Positions 16,447-25,265 of a stretch of DNA of 36,899 nucleotides are shown one piece after another. The notes beneath the pieces are model-generated. The model had not been told where the DNA came from, did not search any database, and saw only the letters and a program-made list of their open reading frames with translations. Positions within the stretch are counted from its first letter, which is position 1. Each line of letters begins with the position of its first letter. Made by a program: the position numbers and the translations under genes. The stretch comes from Limibacillus sp. (lineage in GTDB: Bacteria; Pseudomonadota; Alphaproteobacteria; Kiloniellales; CECT-8803): NCBI GenBank assembly GCA_037379885.1, contig JARRJC010000009.1:52725-89623 (forward strand). Reading direction: 5' to 3'.

Positions 16447-16920
16447 TCATCCGCCCAGGGCGCCGCGCCCGGTGGAGCCGAAGCCGCCGGCGCCGCGCGC
16501 GCTCTCTTCCAGATCGGCGACCTCGTTCCAGGCGAGCTGGCTGACCGGGGCCACGACCATCTGGGCGATGCGCTCGCCGCGCTCGATGGTGAAGGGCTGG
16601 TCGCCCAGATTGATCAGAATGACGCCGATCTCCCCACGGTAGTCCGCATCGACGGTGCCGGGTGTGTTGAGGACCGTGACGCCGTGCTTCAACGCCAGGC
16701 CCGAACGGGGGCGCACCTGCGCCTCGAAGGCCGCCGGAAGGGCGATGGCGAGGCCGGTCGGGATCAGCTTGCGCTCTCCGGGTTGCAGCGTCACCGGGTC
16801 TTCCAGCGCGGCGCGGAGATCGACCCCGGCGCTCTGACCGGTGGCGTATTGCGGCAGGTCCAGTCCCTCGGCATGGGGCAGGCGCTTTACCGCCACGGTC
16901 ACGCCGGCGTCTTTCGTCAT
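16447..16920 (-). CDS. dut: dUTP diphosphatase
   Basis: Trimeric dUTPase of 157 residues that hydrolyses dUTP to dUMP, supplying dTMP synthesis and keeping uracil out of DNA. All five motifs are present: AGVDLRA (31-37), [11 protein letters not shown] (70-80), [13 protein letters not shown] (88-100), [10 protein letters not shown] (114-123) and the glycine-rich [12 protein letters not shown] (142-153) that closes over the substrate. The start codon overlaps the coaBC stop by four bases (ATGA), so translation is coupled, an arrangement common in proteobacteria. Confidence 0.97.
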   Translation of the reverse strand: MTKDAGVTVAVKRLPHAEGLDLPQYATGQSAGVDLRAALEDPVTLQPGERKLIPTGLAIALPAAFEAQVRPRSGLALKHGVTVLNTPGTVDADYRGEIGVILINLGDQPFTIERGERIAQMVVAPVSQLAWNEVADLEESARGAGGFGSTGRGALGG

Positions 16921-18125
16921 GCGGCTTTTCCTTCATCCAGATGGTCGGCGATACGTTCGGCCAGACGCTGGGCGACGGCTTCCTTGGTCATGCGCGGCCA
17001 GTCCTCCACGCCCTGGGCGCTCACCAGGTGTATCTCATTCTCCGCGCCGCCGAAGGTGCCCGTGGCGCTGGAGACGTCGTTGGCGAGGATCCAGTCGCAG
17101 GCCTTCTTCTCGAGCTTGGCTCTGGCGTTCTCGATCAGCTTCTCGGTCTCGGCGGCGAAGCCCACGACCAGGCGGGGCCTTTGGTTCCCGGGCTCCGAAA
17201 GGCTGGCCAGTATGTCCGGATTGGCGGTGAGAGCCAGGGATGGCAGCTCCCCGCTCTTCTTCATCTTCTGGGCCGCGGCCTCGGCGACCCGCCAGTCGGC
17301 GACGGCGGCCGCGCAGACAGCCGCGTCCACGGGCAGCGCGGCGCGACAGGCCGACAGCATCTCCTCGGCGGACTCGACCTGCGTGACCGTCACACCTTGA
17401 GGATCGGGCAGTGCGACCGGCCCGGTCACCAGATGCGTCTCGGCCCCGAGGCGCGCGAGCGCGGCGGCGATGGCATGGCCCTGCTTGCCCGAAGAGCGGT
17501 TGGCGATGTAGCGGACGGGATCGATGGCCTCATGCGTGGGGCCGCTGGTGACCAGCACCCGGCGGCCCGCGAGCCGCCCGCCGCCAGCCAGGGCGGCCTC
17601 GATCGCCTCGATGATCTCCGCGGGTTCGGCCATGCGGCCTTCGCCGAACTCGCCGCAGGCCATGGGCCCTTCGTTGGGACCCACGAAAAGCGTGCCTCTC
17701 GCGCGCAGCGTGGCGAGATTGGCCTGGGTCGCGGGATGCTCCCACATGCGAACGTTCATGGCCGGCGCGGCCAGAACCGGCTTGTCGGTCGCCAGCAGCG
17801 CCGTGGAGGCCAGGTCGTCGGCAAGGCCGCCGGCCATCTTGGCCAGCAGGTCCGCGGTCGCGGGCGCCACCACCAAGAGGTCCGCATCGCGGCTCAGTTG
17901 AATGTGGCCCATCTCCTGCTCGTCGGTCAGGTCGAAGAGCTCGCCGTAGACCTTGTCTTCTGTCAGCGCCGAGAGGGAGAGCGGCGTGACGAACTGAGCG
18001 CCCGAGCGGGTCAGCACGGCGCGCAGCGACGCACCGCGTTCGCGCAGGCGGCGCACCAGTTCCAGAGACTTATAGGCGGCGATTCCGCCCGCCACGATCA
18101 GCAGGATTCTCTTTCCCTGCAACAT
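16917..18125 (-). CDS. coaBC: Bifunctional phosphopantothenoylcysteine decarboxylase / phosphopantothenate-cysteine ligase
   Basis: Two consecutive steps of coenzyme A synthesis in one polypeptide of 402 residues. The N-terminal CoaC flavoprotein domain has the active-site His74 (MGHIQLSR), the PAMNVRMW motif at 121-128 and Cys157 in [13 protein letters not shown]. The C-terminal CoaB domain begins near 188 with [20 protein letters not shown] and has the KMKKSGE lysine motif and a TANPDIL segment. I start at the ATG at 18125, preceded by GAAGG at eight bases; a TTG at 18143 in frame would add six residues. First gene of the probable operon leading to dut, the Rrf2 gene, cysK and the glycosylase gene. 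Confidence 0.96.
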   Translation of the reverse strand: MLQGKRILLIVAGGIAAYKSLELVRRLRERGASLRAVLTRSGAQFVTPLSLSALTEDKVYGELFDLTDEQEMGHIQLSRDADLLVVAPATADLLAKMAGGLADDLASTALLATDKPVLAAPAMNVRMWEHPATQANLATLRARGTLFVGPNEGPMACGEFGEGRMAEPAEIIEAIEAALAGGGRLAGRRVLVTSGPTHEAIDPVRYIANRSSGKQGHAIAAALARLGAETHLVTGPVALPDPQGVTVTQVESAEEMLSACRAALPVDAAVCAAAVADWRVAEAAAQKMKKSGELPSLALTANPDILASLSEPGNQRPRLVVGFAAETEKLIENARAKLEKKACDWILANDVSSATGTFGGAENEIHLVSAQGVEDWPRMTKEAVAQRLAERIADHLDEGKAA

Positions 18126-18166
18126 CCCATCTACCTTCGGCAATGAATTACCCCTCCGAACTCGCG

Positions 18167-18195
18167 AAAATACGCGCAGACCTGAGGGGACGCAA
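18167..18195 (-). promoter_or_regulatory. Candidate sigma-70-type promoter for the coaBC operon
   Basis: Read on the minus strand: TTGCGT (18195-18190), a 17-base spacer, then TATTTT (18172-18167). The coaBC start lies about 40 bases further on. The region is the 103-base gap after ubiB, more AT-rich than its surroundings. Each hexamer matches consensus at four or fewer positions. Confidence 0.4.
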
Positions 18196-18228
18196 GTTTT
18201 CTACAGGAAATGTGGGTATTTTATAGAC

Positions 18229-19755
18229 TCAATCCAAGATCGCAGTTGCGGCGAGGGCCAGCGCCGCCAAGGCCAGAATCAGCGGAAGGCGGTTCCAAAG
18301 GCCCTGCCCGCCGCCTGCGTCGCCGCCATGGACCCGCAGTCCGGTCTCCGCGAGCTCGGCGGAAACCTTCTCCAGGTTTTCTGCGATGCGCGGCAGGCGC
18401 GCCAGCGTGTCCTCGAAGGTCTCCAGCGCGTCGCGGATGCGCGCCTGGGGGCCCCGGTTGGCGGCGACCCACTCGGCGATCAGCGGTTCGGCGAGGCTCC
18501 AGATGTTGAGGCTGGGGTCGAGCACGCGGCTGACGCCTTCGGCCATCATCATGTTCTTCTGAAGCAGCGTGAGCTGCGGCTGCACCTCCAGCTCATAGGA
18601 TTCGGTGAGCTGGAAAAGCTGGGCCAGGAGACGCGCGAAGGAGATCTCCTCCAGCGACTTGCCGAAGATCGGCTCGCACACGCTGCGCAGCGCCTGGACG
18701 TAACTGTCGAGCGGGCGGCCCGGCGGCAGGAAGCCGGCCTGCACCTGCACCTGGGCCAGCTTGCGGTAGTCCTTGTCGAGCACGGCCAGCAGCATGTCGG
18801 CCAGCACGATCCGGTCGGCCCGGCTGAGCCGCCCCATGATCCCGAAATCGACCGCGCCGATATTGCCCTCTTCGTCGACGAACATGTTCCCGGGATGCTG
18901 ATCCCCGTGGAAGAAGCCGTCGCGGAACACCTGATTGAAGAAGATCGCCGCCGCCTTGGTCAGGATGTCCTGCAGGTCGTGGCCGGCCGCCAGCAGCGCG
19001 TCCCGGTCGTCCATCGGGATGCCGGAAAGGCGCGAGGTGGTCAGGACGCGCCGCGCCGTTCGCTCCCAATCCACGACGGGCAGGCGGTAGCTCTCGTCGC
19101 CCTCGAAGTTCTCGGCCAGCTCCGAAGCAGCGGCTGCTTCCAGGCGCAGGTCCATTTCCATGGTGACCTGCTCCTCGAACAGGGCCACCAGTTCCAGCGG
19201 CTTCAGACGCTTGACCCTGGGCTGGAGCCGCACGGCCAGCTCAGCCAGCCAATAGAAGAGGTCGAGGTCGCGCTTGAAGGCCTTCTCCACGCCGGGGCGC
19301 AGCACCTTGACCGCGACCTCCTCGCCCTCGCTGGTGACCGCGAAGTGCACCTGGGCGATGGAGGCAGCGGAGATCGCCTCCAGTTCGAAATCGCGGAACA
19401 GCGTTTCCAGCGGCGCGTCCAGTTCATCTTCGACGAGAGCGCGCGCCTCGGCGGGGGAGAAGGGCGGCAGGCTGTCCTGCAACTCGGAGAGGTCGGCCGC
19501 CACCTGCTCGCCGATCAGGTCGGCGCGGGTGGAGAGGAACTGCCCGAGCTTGATGAAGCTGGGCCCCAGGCGCGTGAGCGCGGCGGCCAGCTTCTCGCCG
19601 GGCCGCCCCTCCTTGCGGCGCGGCACAACGATCCGCAGCAGCCGCGCTGTGCCGGGCGCGATCTCCAGGCTCTCCAGGAAGGCAAGCGCGTCGTTTCGCG
19701 CCATGACATGGGCGATGGTCAGTAGCCGGAAAAAGGAGCGCAGGGTGCGCAGCAT
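18229..19755 (-). CDS. ubiB: UbiB, ABC1/ADCK-type atypical kinase for ubiquinone biosynthesis
   Basis: A 508-residue protein kinase-like ATPase needed for ubiquinone synthesis, attached to the inner membrane. The family-specific K-x-G-Q motif is at 69-72 ([11 protein letters not shown]) and the Ala-rich loop replacing the P-loop is SAASIAQVH (129-137). The ATP lysine is Lys150 (VAVKVLRPG), the catalytic-loop equivalent HGDQHPGN is at 283-290 and DFG at 303-305. The C-terminus ends in one hydrophobic helix ([18 protein letters not shown]) where E. coli UbiB has two. It follows ubiE by 36 bases on the same strand, as in many proteobacteria. Confidence 0.95.
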   Translation of the reverse strand: MLRTLRSFFRLLTIAHVMARNDALAFLESLEIAPGTARLLRIVVPRRKEGRPGEKLAAALTRLGPSFIKLGQFLSTRADLIGEQVAADLSELQDSLPPFSPAEARALVEDELDAPLETLFRDFELEAISAASIAQVHFAVTSEGEEVAVKVLRPGVEKAFKRDLDLFYWLAELAVRLQPRVKRLKPLELVALFEEQVTMEMDLRLEAAAASELAENFEGDESYRLPVVDWERTARRVLTTSRLSGIPMDDRDALLAAGHDLQDILTKAAAIFFNQVFRDGFFHGDQHPGNMFVDEEGNIGAVDFGIMGRLSRADRIVLADMLLAVLDKDYRKLAQVQVQAGFLPPGRPLDSYVQALRSVCEPIFGKSLEEISFARLLAQLFQLTESYELEVQPQLTLLQKNMMMAEGVSRVLDPSLNIWSLAEPLIAEWVAANRGPQARIRDALETFEDTLARLPRIAENLEKVSAELAETGLRVHGGDAGGGQGLWNRLPLILALAALALAATAILD

Positions 19756-19791
19756 GGGGGGACTTCCTATCGGCTCGCCAGGGGGCGCCCT

Positions 19792-20571
19792 TTAAAGACG
19801 CCAGCCGGAATGGAGTGCGGCGATGCCGCCCGTCAGGTTGCGATGACTGCAGCGCGCGAGTCCGGCCCGGGTCATGCGTTCGATGAGCTTTTCCTGCTTG
19901 GGAAAGCGGCGGATGGATTCCACGAGATACTGATAGGACTCGCGGTCGTTGGCGATCCGTTGTCCGAGCCAAGGCAGGACGGAAAAGGAATAGCGGTCGT
20001 AGATCTCGTCGAACAGCGGCAGCACCACATGGCTGAACTCCAGGCAGAGGAAACGTCCACCCGGCTTCAACACCCGCTTCGCCTCGGCCAGCGCCAGGTC
20101 GATGTCCGTCACGTTGCGCAGGCCGAAGGCGATCGTGTAGCTCTCCATGCAGCGGTCGGGGAAGGGCAGGCGCTGGGCGTCGCCGCAGACCCAATGGATG
20201 CCCGACAGAACGCCGTGATCCAGCGCGCGGTCGCGCCCGACCTCCAGCATCTCCGGCGTCAGATCGCAGACCGTGATCGGCCCCGCCTTGTCGGCGCCCA
20301 CCTTGTCCCGGATCCGAAAGGCGATATCCCCGGTGCCGCCCGCGACATCCAGGTGCGCCTGTCCCGGTCTCGGGCGCAGCCAGGAAACCATCTCGCGCTT
20401 CCAGAGGCGGTGGATGCCGCCGGACATCAGGTCGTTCATCAGGTCGTAGCGGCTCGCCACGGAACGGAAGACGCCCTGGACGAGCGGCTGCTTCTCGGCC
20501 GCCGCCACTTCGCGGAATCCAAAGGAAGCCGTGCGGTTGTCGCTGTCGTTGCTGTGGTTCTCACCGGTCAT
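19792..20571 (-). CDS. ubiE: UbiE, demethylmenaquinone/ubiquinone C-methyltransferase
   Basis: SAM-dependent methyltransferase of 259 residues that methylates the ring carbon of quinone precursors. The SAM motif I is [12 protein letters not shown] (73-84). The two UbiE signatures are present: [17 protein letters not shown] (42-58) and the [16 protein letters not shown] segment near residue 195. FGLRNVTD and [12 protein letters not shown] are also typical. About 20 polar residues precede the fold. First gene of the ubiE-ubiB unit and divergent from mutM across 84 bases, an arrangement common in alphaproteobacteria. Confidence 0.96.
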   Translation of the reverse strand: MTGENHSNDSDNRTASFGFREVAAAEKQPLVQGVFRSVASRYDLMNDLMSGGIHRLWKREMVSWLRPRPGQAHLDVAGGTGDIAFRIRDKVGADKAGPITVCDLTPEMLEVGRDRALDHGVLSGIHWVCGDAQRLPFPDRCMESYTIAFGLRNVTDIDLALAEAKRVLKPGGRFLCLEFSHVVLPLFDEIYDRYSFSVLPWLGQRIANDRESYQYLVESIRRFPKQEKLIERMTRAGLARCSHRNLTGGIAALHSGWRL

Positions 20572-20655
20572 GGCGGCGAAGATAGCGCGCGCTCCGCCTT
20601 TGCGCTACTGTTCGCGCCACCCAATTCCGGGACCCAACGCCGCAGACCTTCGCGC

Positions 20656-21504
20656 ATGCCAGAACTGCCAGAAGTAGAGACCGTGAAGCGGGGCCTGGCC
20701 CCGGTGCTGGAAGGCCGCCGCCTGACGCGCGTGCTTCAGCGCCGGCCAGACTTGCGCTTTGCCTTGCCCGAGAACTTCCCCGGACGGCTCGAAGGCCGGC
20801 GCGTCGAGCGCATAGAGCGGCGCGCCAAGTACCTGCTGCTGCACATGGACGACGGACAGGTGCTGCTCTGCCACCTGGGCATGTCGGGCCGCATGCTGCT
20901 GATCGACGATCCCGCCCTGCCGCTGGAAAAGCACGACCACGTGGTCTTCGAGACGGAAGAGGGGCGGCAGGTCCGCTTCAACGACGCCCGGCGCTTCGGG
21001 ATCATGGACCTGATCGCGGACGAGGCGGCGCTTAGCGTCCATCCTCTGTTGCGCGACCTGGGTCCTGAACCGCTGGGCAACGCCTTCAATGGCCCGAGGC
21101 TGGCCGAGGCGTTGCGCGGCAAGGCCTCCCCGATCAAGGCGGCGCTTCTGGATCAGCGCGTGGTGGCCGGGCTTGGCAACATCTACGTTAGCGAGGCGCT
21201 CTTCTTCGCCGGGATCTCGCCCCGCCGCCTCGCCCGCACGGTGCAGGGAGGCAGGGCCGAGCGGCTGGCCACGGCGGTCAAGTCGGTGCTGACCCGCGCC
21301 ATCGCCGCGGGCGGCTCCTCTCTCAGGGACTATGTGCAGGCCGACGGCGAGCTGGGATATTTCCAGCACGAGTGGGCCGTCTACGGAAAAGAGGGCGGCC
21401 TCTGCCCGGCTTGCGACTGCGGCGGGACGGCGGCGGGCGGCGGCATCAAGCGCATGGTGCAGTCCAACCGCTCGACTTTCTATTGTCCCCGCCGCCAGCG
21501 CTAG
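20656..21504 (+). CDS. mutM: Formamidopyrimidine-DNA glycosylase with an atypical zinc finger
   Basis: Bifunctional DNA glycosylase/AP lyase that removes 8-oxoguanine and formamidopyrimidines, 282 residues. The start is fixed by MPELPEVE: after Met removal, the new N-terminal Pro is the catalytic nucleophile and the next Glu is catalytic. Lys58 in AKYLLLHM, the MSGRM loop (76-80) and the helix-two-turn-helix ([14 protein letters not shown], 170-183) are intact. The C-terminal zinc finger has Cys250 and Cys253, an extra Cys255, and Cys277, but the usual fourth ligand is Arg280 (CPRRQR instead of the CPxCQ form). A single TGC to CGC change at 21493 would explain this. Probably still active, but zinc binding should be checked. 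Confidence 0.95.
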   Translation: MPELPEVETVKRGLAPVLEGRRLTRVLQRRPDLRFALPENFPGRLEGRRVERIERRAKYLLLHMDDGQVLLCHLGMSGRMLLIDDPALPLEKHDHVVFETEEGRQVRFNDARRFGIMDLIADEAALSVHPLLRDLGPEPLGNAFNGPRLAEALRGKASPIKAALLDQRVVAGLGNIYVSEALFFAGISPRRLARTVQGGRAERLATAVKSVLTRAIAAGGSSLRDYVQADGELGYFQHEWAVYGKEGGLCPACDCGGTAAGGGIKRMVQSNRSTFYCPRRQR

Positions 21505-21520
21505 GGTAGGAAAGGGGCCC

Positions 21521-21913
21521 ATGAACGCGAACCGACTCCTGACCGGCCGATCCCTGCTGGCGCTGCTCGCGCCCTTGGCTCTCTGCGCGCTTTTCCTTGC
21601 AGCCGCGCCCGCCGCCTTGGCAGAGACGCTCTTCTTGAAGGATATCGACGACGTGCCGCTGGCCGAAGGGCTGGTGGAGGACCGCAGCGCGGCCCTGGTC
21701 TTCAACAAGCCCGCCGGGCGCATCGTCGAGGCGGAAGCCGCCGGCACCCTGCCGTTGGAAGAGGTGCGCGGCTTCTACGGCACGACCTTGCCGCAGCTCG
21801 GCTGGCAGGCCGGCGGCCGGGATTCCTATACCAGGGGTGACGAACAGCTCACCCTCAGCTACAGCCGTGAGGGCGACCGACTGGTGGTCCACTTCACCCT
21901 GCAGCCGCAATAG
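21521..21913 (+). CDS. Small secreted protein of unknown function
   Basis: A 130-residue protein that I do not recognise. The N-terminus is a signal peptide: basic start (MNANRLLTGR), long hydrophobic core (SLLALLAPLALCALFLAAAPA) and a probable cleavage after ALA, before ETLFLKD. The mature part (about 95 residues) has a helix followed by strands: LEEVRGFYGTTLPQLGW, then YTRGDEQLTLSYSREGDRLVVHFTLQP. No Cys in the mature protein, so it should be soluble in the periplasm. The ATG follows GGAAAGGGG and lies 16 bases after mutM, so the two are probably cotranscribed; enoyl-CoA hydratase follows after 87 bases. Confidence 0.8.
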   Translation: MNANRLLTGRSLLALLAPLALCALFLAAAPAALAETLFLKDIDDVPLAEGLVEDRSAALVFNKPAGRIVEAEAAGTLPLEEVRGFYGTTLPQLGWQAGGRDSYTRGDEQLTLSYSREGDRLVVHFTLQPQ

Positions 21914-22000
21914 AGAGCGCCCTTCGCCAGCGCGCGGAGACGTTTTCGCCTTTTCATCTTTCTACCCCCACTCGCCACCCGAAAGGAGCGAACGAGACCC

Positions 22001-22777
22001 ATGGCCTACGAGAACATCAAGACCGAGAAGAAGGGCGGCGTCGGACTCGTCACCCTCGACCGTCCGCAGGCGCTGAACGCGCTCTGCGCCGCCCTGATCG
22101 CCGAGCTGGAGGAGGCCTTGAACGCCTTCGAGGCCGACGAGGAAGTCGGCGCCATCGTGATCACCGGCTCGGAGAAGGCCTTCGCCGCCGGCGCCGATAT
22201 CAAGGAGATGAAGGCCAAGGACTACATGGACGTCTATACCCAGGACTTCATCACGAAGGGCTGGGGGCGGCTCGCCACCTGCCGCAAGCCGACCATCGCG
22301 GCGGTGTCCGGCTTCGCGCTGGGCGGCGGCTGTGAGCTGGCGATGATGGCCGACATCATCATCGCGGGCGACAACGCCAAGTTCGGCCAGCCGGAGATCA
22401 CCATCGGCACGATCCCCGGTTCCGGCGGCACGCAGCGCCTGACCCGCTACACCAACAAGTCCCTGGCCATGCTGATGTGCCTGACGGGCGAGTTCATCGA
22501 CGCCGACACCGCGCTGCGCGCGGGCCTGGTCGCCAAGGTGGTGCCCGCCGGCGAGCTTCAGGAGGAGGCGCTGCGCATCGCGACCAAGATCGCCGGCTTC
22601 TCCCAGCCCACGGTGATGATGTGCAAGGAGGCAGTGAATCGCTCCTACGAGACCAATCTCGCCGAGGGCATTCTCTTCGAGCGCCGGGTATTCCACTCGA
22701 CCTTCTCGACCGAGGATCAGAAGGAGGGCATGAGCGCCTTCGCCGAAAAGCGCAAACCCGAGTGGAAGAACCGCTGA
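22001..22777 (+). CDS. Enoyl-CoA hydratase
   Basis: Crotonase-fold enzyme of 258 residues that adds water across the double bond of 2-enoyl-CoA in fatty acid beta-oxidation. Oxyanion-hole segments are FAAGADIKEM (61-70) and GFALGGGCE (104-112). Both catalytic acids of true hydratases are present: Glu112 in GGCELAMM and Glu132 in GQPEITIG, supporting hydratase over isomerase or dehalogenase. A strong Shine-Dalgarno (GAAAGGAG) precedes the ATG. It lies between mutM and rpsT, a common order in this group. It resembles short-chain hydratases of the EchA/FadB1 type. Confidence 0.94.
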   Translation: MAYENIKTEKKGGVGLVTLDRPQALNALCAALIAELEEALNAFEADEEVGAIVITGSEKAFAAGADIKEMKAKDYMDVYTQDFITKGWGRLATCRKPTIAAVSGFALGGGCELAMMADIIIAGDNAKFGQPEITIGTIPGSGGTQRLTRYTNKSLAMLMCLTGEFIDADTALRAGLVAKVVPAGELQEEALRIATKIAGFSQPTVMMCKEAVNRSYETNLAEGILFERRVFHSTFSTEDQKEGMSAFAEKRKPEWKNR

Positions 22778-22807
22778 GGCGGGTTTGAAATTGGGTCCGA
22801 AGGCGGC

Positions 22808-22836
22808 TTGACGGCCCCCAAGTCGGCGGGTATAAC
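22808..22836 (+). promoter_or_regulatory. Sigma-70-type promoter for rpsT
   Basis: TTGACG (22808-22813) and TATAAC (22831-22836), each 5 of 6 to consensus, with an exact 17-base spacer. Transcription should start about 45 bases before the rpsT ATG. It is the best promoter match I saw in the window. Confidence 0.75.
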
Positions 22837-22887
22837 CCCGGCCTTCAGATCACCCGTACAGCTTTATATAAACGAAGGTCGAGACTT

Positions 22888-23151
22888 ATGGCCCATCATC
22901 TGTCCGCCAAGAAGCGGATCCGCCGCAACGAGCGCCGCGCTGTCATCAACGGCGAGCGCCGTGGCCGCATTCGCAGCTACGTCAAAAAGGTGGAGCTCGC
23001 CATCGCCTCGGGCGACAAGGAAGCCGCCACCCAGGCGTTCAAGGACGCCCAGCCGGAACTGCACCGCGGCGTGCGCGCCGGCGTGCTGCACAAGAACACG
23101 GCCGCGCGGAAGATCTCACGGCTCTACGCTCGTGTGAAGGCGCTGGGCTAA
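22888..23151 (+). CDS. rpsT: 30S ribosomal protein S20
   Basis: An 87-residue, very basic three-helix protein that binds 16S rRNA in the small subunit. It begins [21 protein letters not shown], and has the conserved end [19 protein letters not shown]. Length is standard. It has its own strong promoter upstream and an intrinsic terminator 33 bases downstream, so it is probably a single-gene unit. In many alphaproteobacteria rpsT lies just before dnaA, as here. Confidence 0.97.
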   Translation: MAHHLSAKKRIRRNERRAVINGERRGRIRSYVKKVELAIASGDKEAATQAFKDAQPELHRGVRAGVLHKNTAARKISRLYARVKALG

Positions 23152-23183
23152 GTCCCCACAGCCAAACACGAAGCGGTAATTCC

Positions 23184-23215
23184 AACGCCGCGCCTCCTCT
23201 GGGGCGCGGCGTTTT
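23184..23215 (+). terminator. Intrinsic terminator after rpsT
   Basis: AACGCCGCGCC (23184-23194) pairs perfectly with GGCGCGGCGTT (23203-23213) around an 8-base loop, and the descending arm runs into TTTT (23212-23215). A GC-rich 11-bp stem with a short T-run fits a Rho-independent terminator for the rpsT transcript. Confidence 0.85.
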
Positions 23216-23587
23216 GCATGCCCGCAACCCCGCAGTTCGCGGCCCTTTTGGCGGGTCGCGGTTGGAACGAAAGAGCCCCCAGGAGTCAAGCAGCGAATCG
23301 GCCACAGGGCCGAAAGAATTTGCGCTGTTCCCTTTACAGTCTCGTTGCAAAGCCGCGTCCGGAAGGGGTACTCTCTTGCCCATGGGTAGACCCTGAATAA
23401 ACAATAAAAATCAAGAAATTCTAAGTAAATAACAGGGATAGGGAGACTACGTTGATCTTTCGTCGTCTATTTAGAGACTTTCCGGCGCTAACTTCCGAAT
23501 AACGTTAGCTGAACTTTGGCTCTCCACAAGAAGAGAGCCGGACGGGTTGAGAGATCGAAATTGTAGAGAAGGGGTGGAGTTCTAAGT
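23216..23587. other. rpsT-dnaA intergenic region with AT-rich island and leader hairpins
   Basis: No gene is visible in these 372 bases. They hold a 42-base island at 23394-23435 that is about 80% A+T in otherwise GC-rich DNA. An inverted repeat, GCTAAC (23487-23492) with GTTAGC (23504-23509), follows. A hairpin, GGCTCTC (23518-23524) with GAGAGCC (23533-23539), has the loop CACAAGAA. No TTATCCACA-type DnaA box is present; the nearest is CTCTCCACA at 23520-23528 (7 of 9). The region may be a dnaA control region, an unwinding element or both. A clear promoter was not found. Confidence 0.6.
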
Positions 23588-25015
23588 ATGGGCAGAAGCG
23601 AGGCCGAGCGGGATGTCAGCGAAGAGTGGGCGAAGGTACGGGGACGCCTGCGCGAAGAGGTAGGCGAGGCCGCCTTCCGTAGCTGGCTCAAGCCGCTGAC
23701 CTTGGTCGGGCTGCATAATGGCAGCGTGCGCCTGGCGGTGCCGACCCGCTTCATGCGCGACTGGGTCACCTCCAACTACGCCGACCGTCTGCGCGCCCTC
23801 TGGACCTCCGTCGATCCTTCCCTCAAGGGCGTCGAGATCATCCTGCGCACCAATCCGACCCGCGCCCCGGTGGCCGGGGCCGGCCATGGCCAGCCCAAGA
23901 TCGCCAGCAGCGTGGAGCGGGACGCCGAGGACGCGGCGACCCTGGAGTCCGTGAAGGCGCCGCAGGAGCGCGCCCGCGACGGCTACAACGAGATTTCAGC
24001 GCCGCTCGACGCGCGCTTCACCTTCGAGAGCTTCGTGGTCGGCCATCCCAACGAGTTGGCCTACGCCGCCGCGCGCCGCGTCGCGGAGGCCGACGCCGTG
24101 CCCTTCAACCCCTTGTTCCTCTATGGCGGGGTCGGGCTCGGCAAGACCCACCTGATGCACGCCATCGCCTGGCATCTGCGCAAGCGCTCGCCGCAGAAGA
24201 AGGTCATCTACCTCTCTGCCGAGAAGTTCATGTACCAGTTCATCCGGGCCCTGCGCACGAAGGACACCGTCGCCTTCAAGGAGCAGTTCCGTTCGGTCGA
24301 TATCTTGATGATCGACGACGTGCAGTTCATCGGCGGGCGCGAGTCCACGCAGGAGGAGTTCTTTCACACCTTCAACGCGCTGGTCGACCAGAACCGTCAG
24401 GTCATCATCTCCGCCGACAAGAGCCCCTCCAACCTGGAAGGCGTGGAGGAGCGCATGCGCTCGCGCCTCGGCTGGGGGCTGGTGGCCGAGATCGATTCCA
24501 CGACCTATGAGCTGCGCCTCGGCATCCTCCAGTCCAAGGCCGAGCAGTTGGGCGTCACCGTGCCCACCAAGGTCCAGGAGTTCCTGGCCCACAAGATCAC
24601 CTCCAACGTGCGCGAGCTCGAGGGCGCGCTGAACCGCATCGTGGCCCACTCCACCCTGGTCGGGCGTCCGGTCACGCTGGAGACGACGCAGGAGGTGCTG
24701 CACGACCTGCTGCACGCCAATGCGCGCCGGCTCACGATCGAGGAGATCCAGCGCCGCGTCGCCCAGCATTTCGATATCCGCCACGCCGACATGGTTTCCG
24801 CCCGCCGCGCGCGCGCCGTCGCCCGCCCGCGTCAGGTCGCCATGTACCTCGCCAAGCAGCTCACCTCCCGCTCCCTGCCGGAAATCGGCCGGCGTTTCGG
24901 GGGACGCGACCACACCACCGTGATGCACGCCGTGCGCAAGGTGGAGGAGCTGAAAAGCCTCGACATCGGCTTCGCCGAAGAGGTCGATCTGCTGCGCCGC
25001 ATGCTGGAGAACTGA
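23588..25015 (+). CDS. dnaA: Chromosomal replication initiator DnaA
   Basis: AAA+ initiator that binds DnaA boxes at the origin and opens the duplex, 475 residues. Domain I is at about 10-90 (EEVGEAAFRSWLKPL), a variable linker follows, and the AAA+ domain starts near 145. Walker A is GGVGLGKTH (180-188) and Walker B is ILMIDD (239-244). Domain IV carries the DNA-binding signature GGRDHTTVMHAVRKVEEL from residue 438. The ATG is preceded by GGGTGGAG at eight bases. It heads the dnaA-dnaN-recF-gyrB cluster; its long leader with hairpins suggests post-transcriptional control. Confidence 0.98.
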   Translation: MGRSEAERDVSEEWAKVRGRLREEVGEAAFRSWLKPLTLVGLHNGSVRLAVPTRFMRDWVTSNYADRLRALWTSVDPSLKGVEIILRTNPTRAPVAGAGHGQPKIASSVERDAEDAATLESVKAPQERARDGYNEISAPLDARFTFESFVVGHPNELAYAAARRVAEADAVPFNPLFLYGGVGLGKTHLMHAIAWHLRKRSPQKKVIYLSAEKFMYQFIRALRTKDTVAFKEQFRSVDILMIDDVQFIGGRESTQEEFFHTFNALVDQNRQVIISADKSPSNLEGVEERMRSRLGWGLVAEIDSTTYELRLGILQSKAEQLGVTVPTKVQEFLAHKITSNVRELEGALNRIVAHSTLVGRPVTLETTQEVLHDLLHANARRLTIEEIQRRVAQHFDIRHADMVSARRARAVARPRQVAMYLAKQLTSRSLPEIGRRFGGRDHTTVMHAVRKVEELKSLDIGFAEEVDLLRRMLEN

Positions 25016-25098
25016 GCGGCTTTCCTAGCGCCTCTCTAAGCGCCATTCCGCGCCACTTTCCAGCCCCCCGGCGGGTGCAAGAAAACTGCTGAAAATCC

Positions 25099-25127
25099 TT
25101 ACGATTCGGGGCGCGCTGGTCTATAGT
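25099..25127 (+). promoter_or_regulatory. Candidate promoter ahead of dnaN
   Basis: TTACGA (25099-25104), exactly 17 bases, then TATAGT (25122-25127), 5 of 6 to the -10 consensus. The -35 match is 3 of 6. Transcription would start near 25134, some 130 bases before the dnaN ATG and about 10 bases before an intrinsic terminator. Confidence 0.5.
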
Positions 25128-25144
25128 GCAACCCCGTGTCCTTC

Positions 25145-25166
25145 CGGCCCGATTCGGGCCGTTTTT
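25145..25166 (+). terminator. Intrinsic terminator between dnaA and dnaN
   Basis: CGGCCCG (25145-25151), loop ATT, CGGGCCG (25155-25161), then TTTTT (25162-25166): a perfect GC-rich stem with U-tract. It could end the dnaA message, or attenuate transcripts starting at the candidate promoter just upstream. Confidence 0.85.
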
Positions 25167-25265
25167 CCAAGCAAGACGCGGGTTTGATTTGGGGGTCGCT
25201 CCGGGCGGCGCAGAGCGCGCTTGGGGCGGACATTTGAGACGCATAGAAAGCCATTTGGAAACGCC

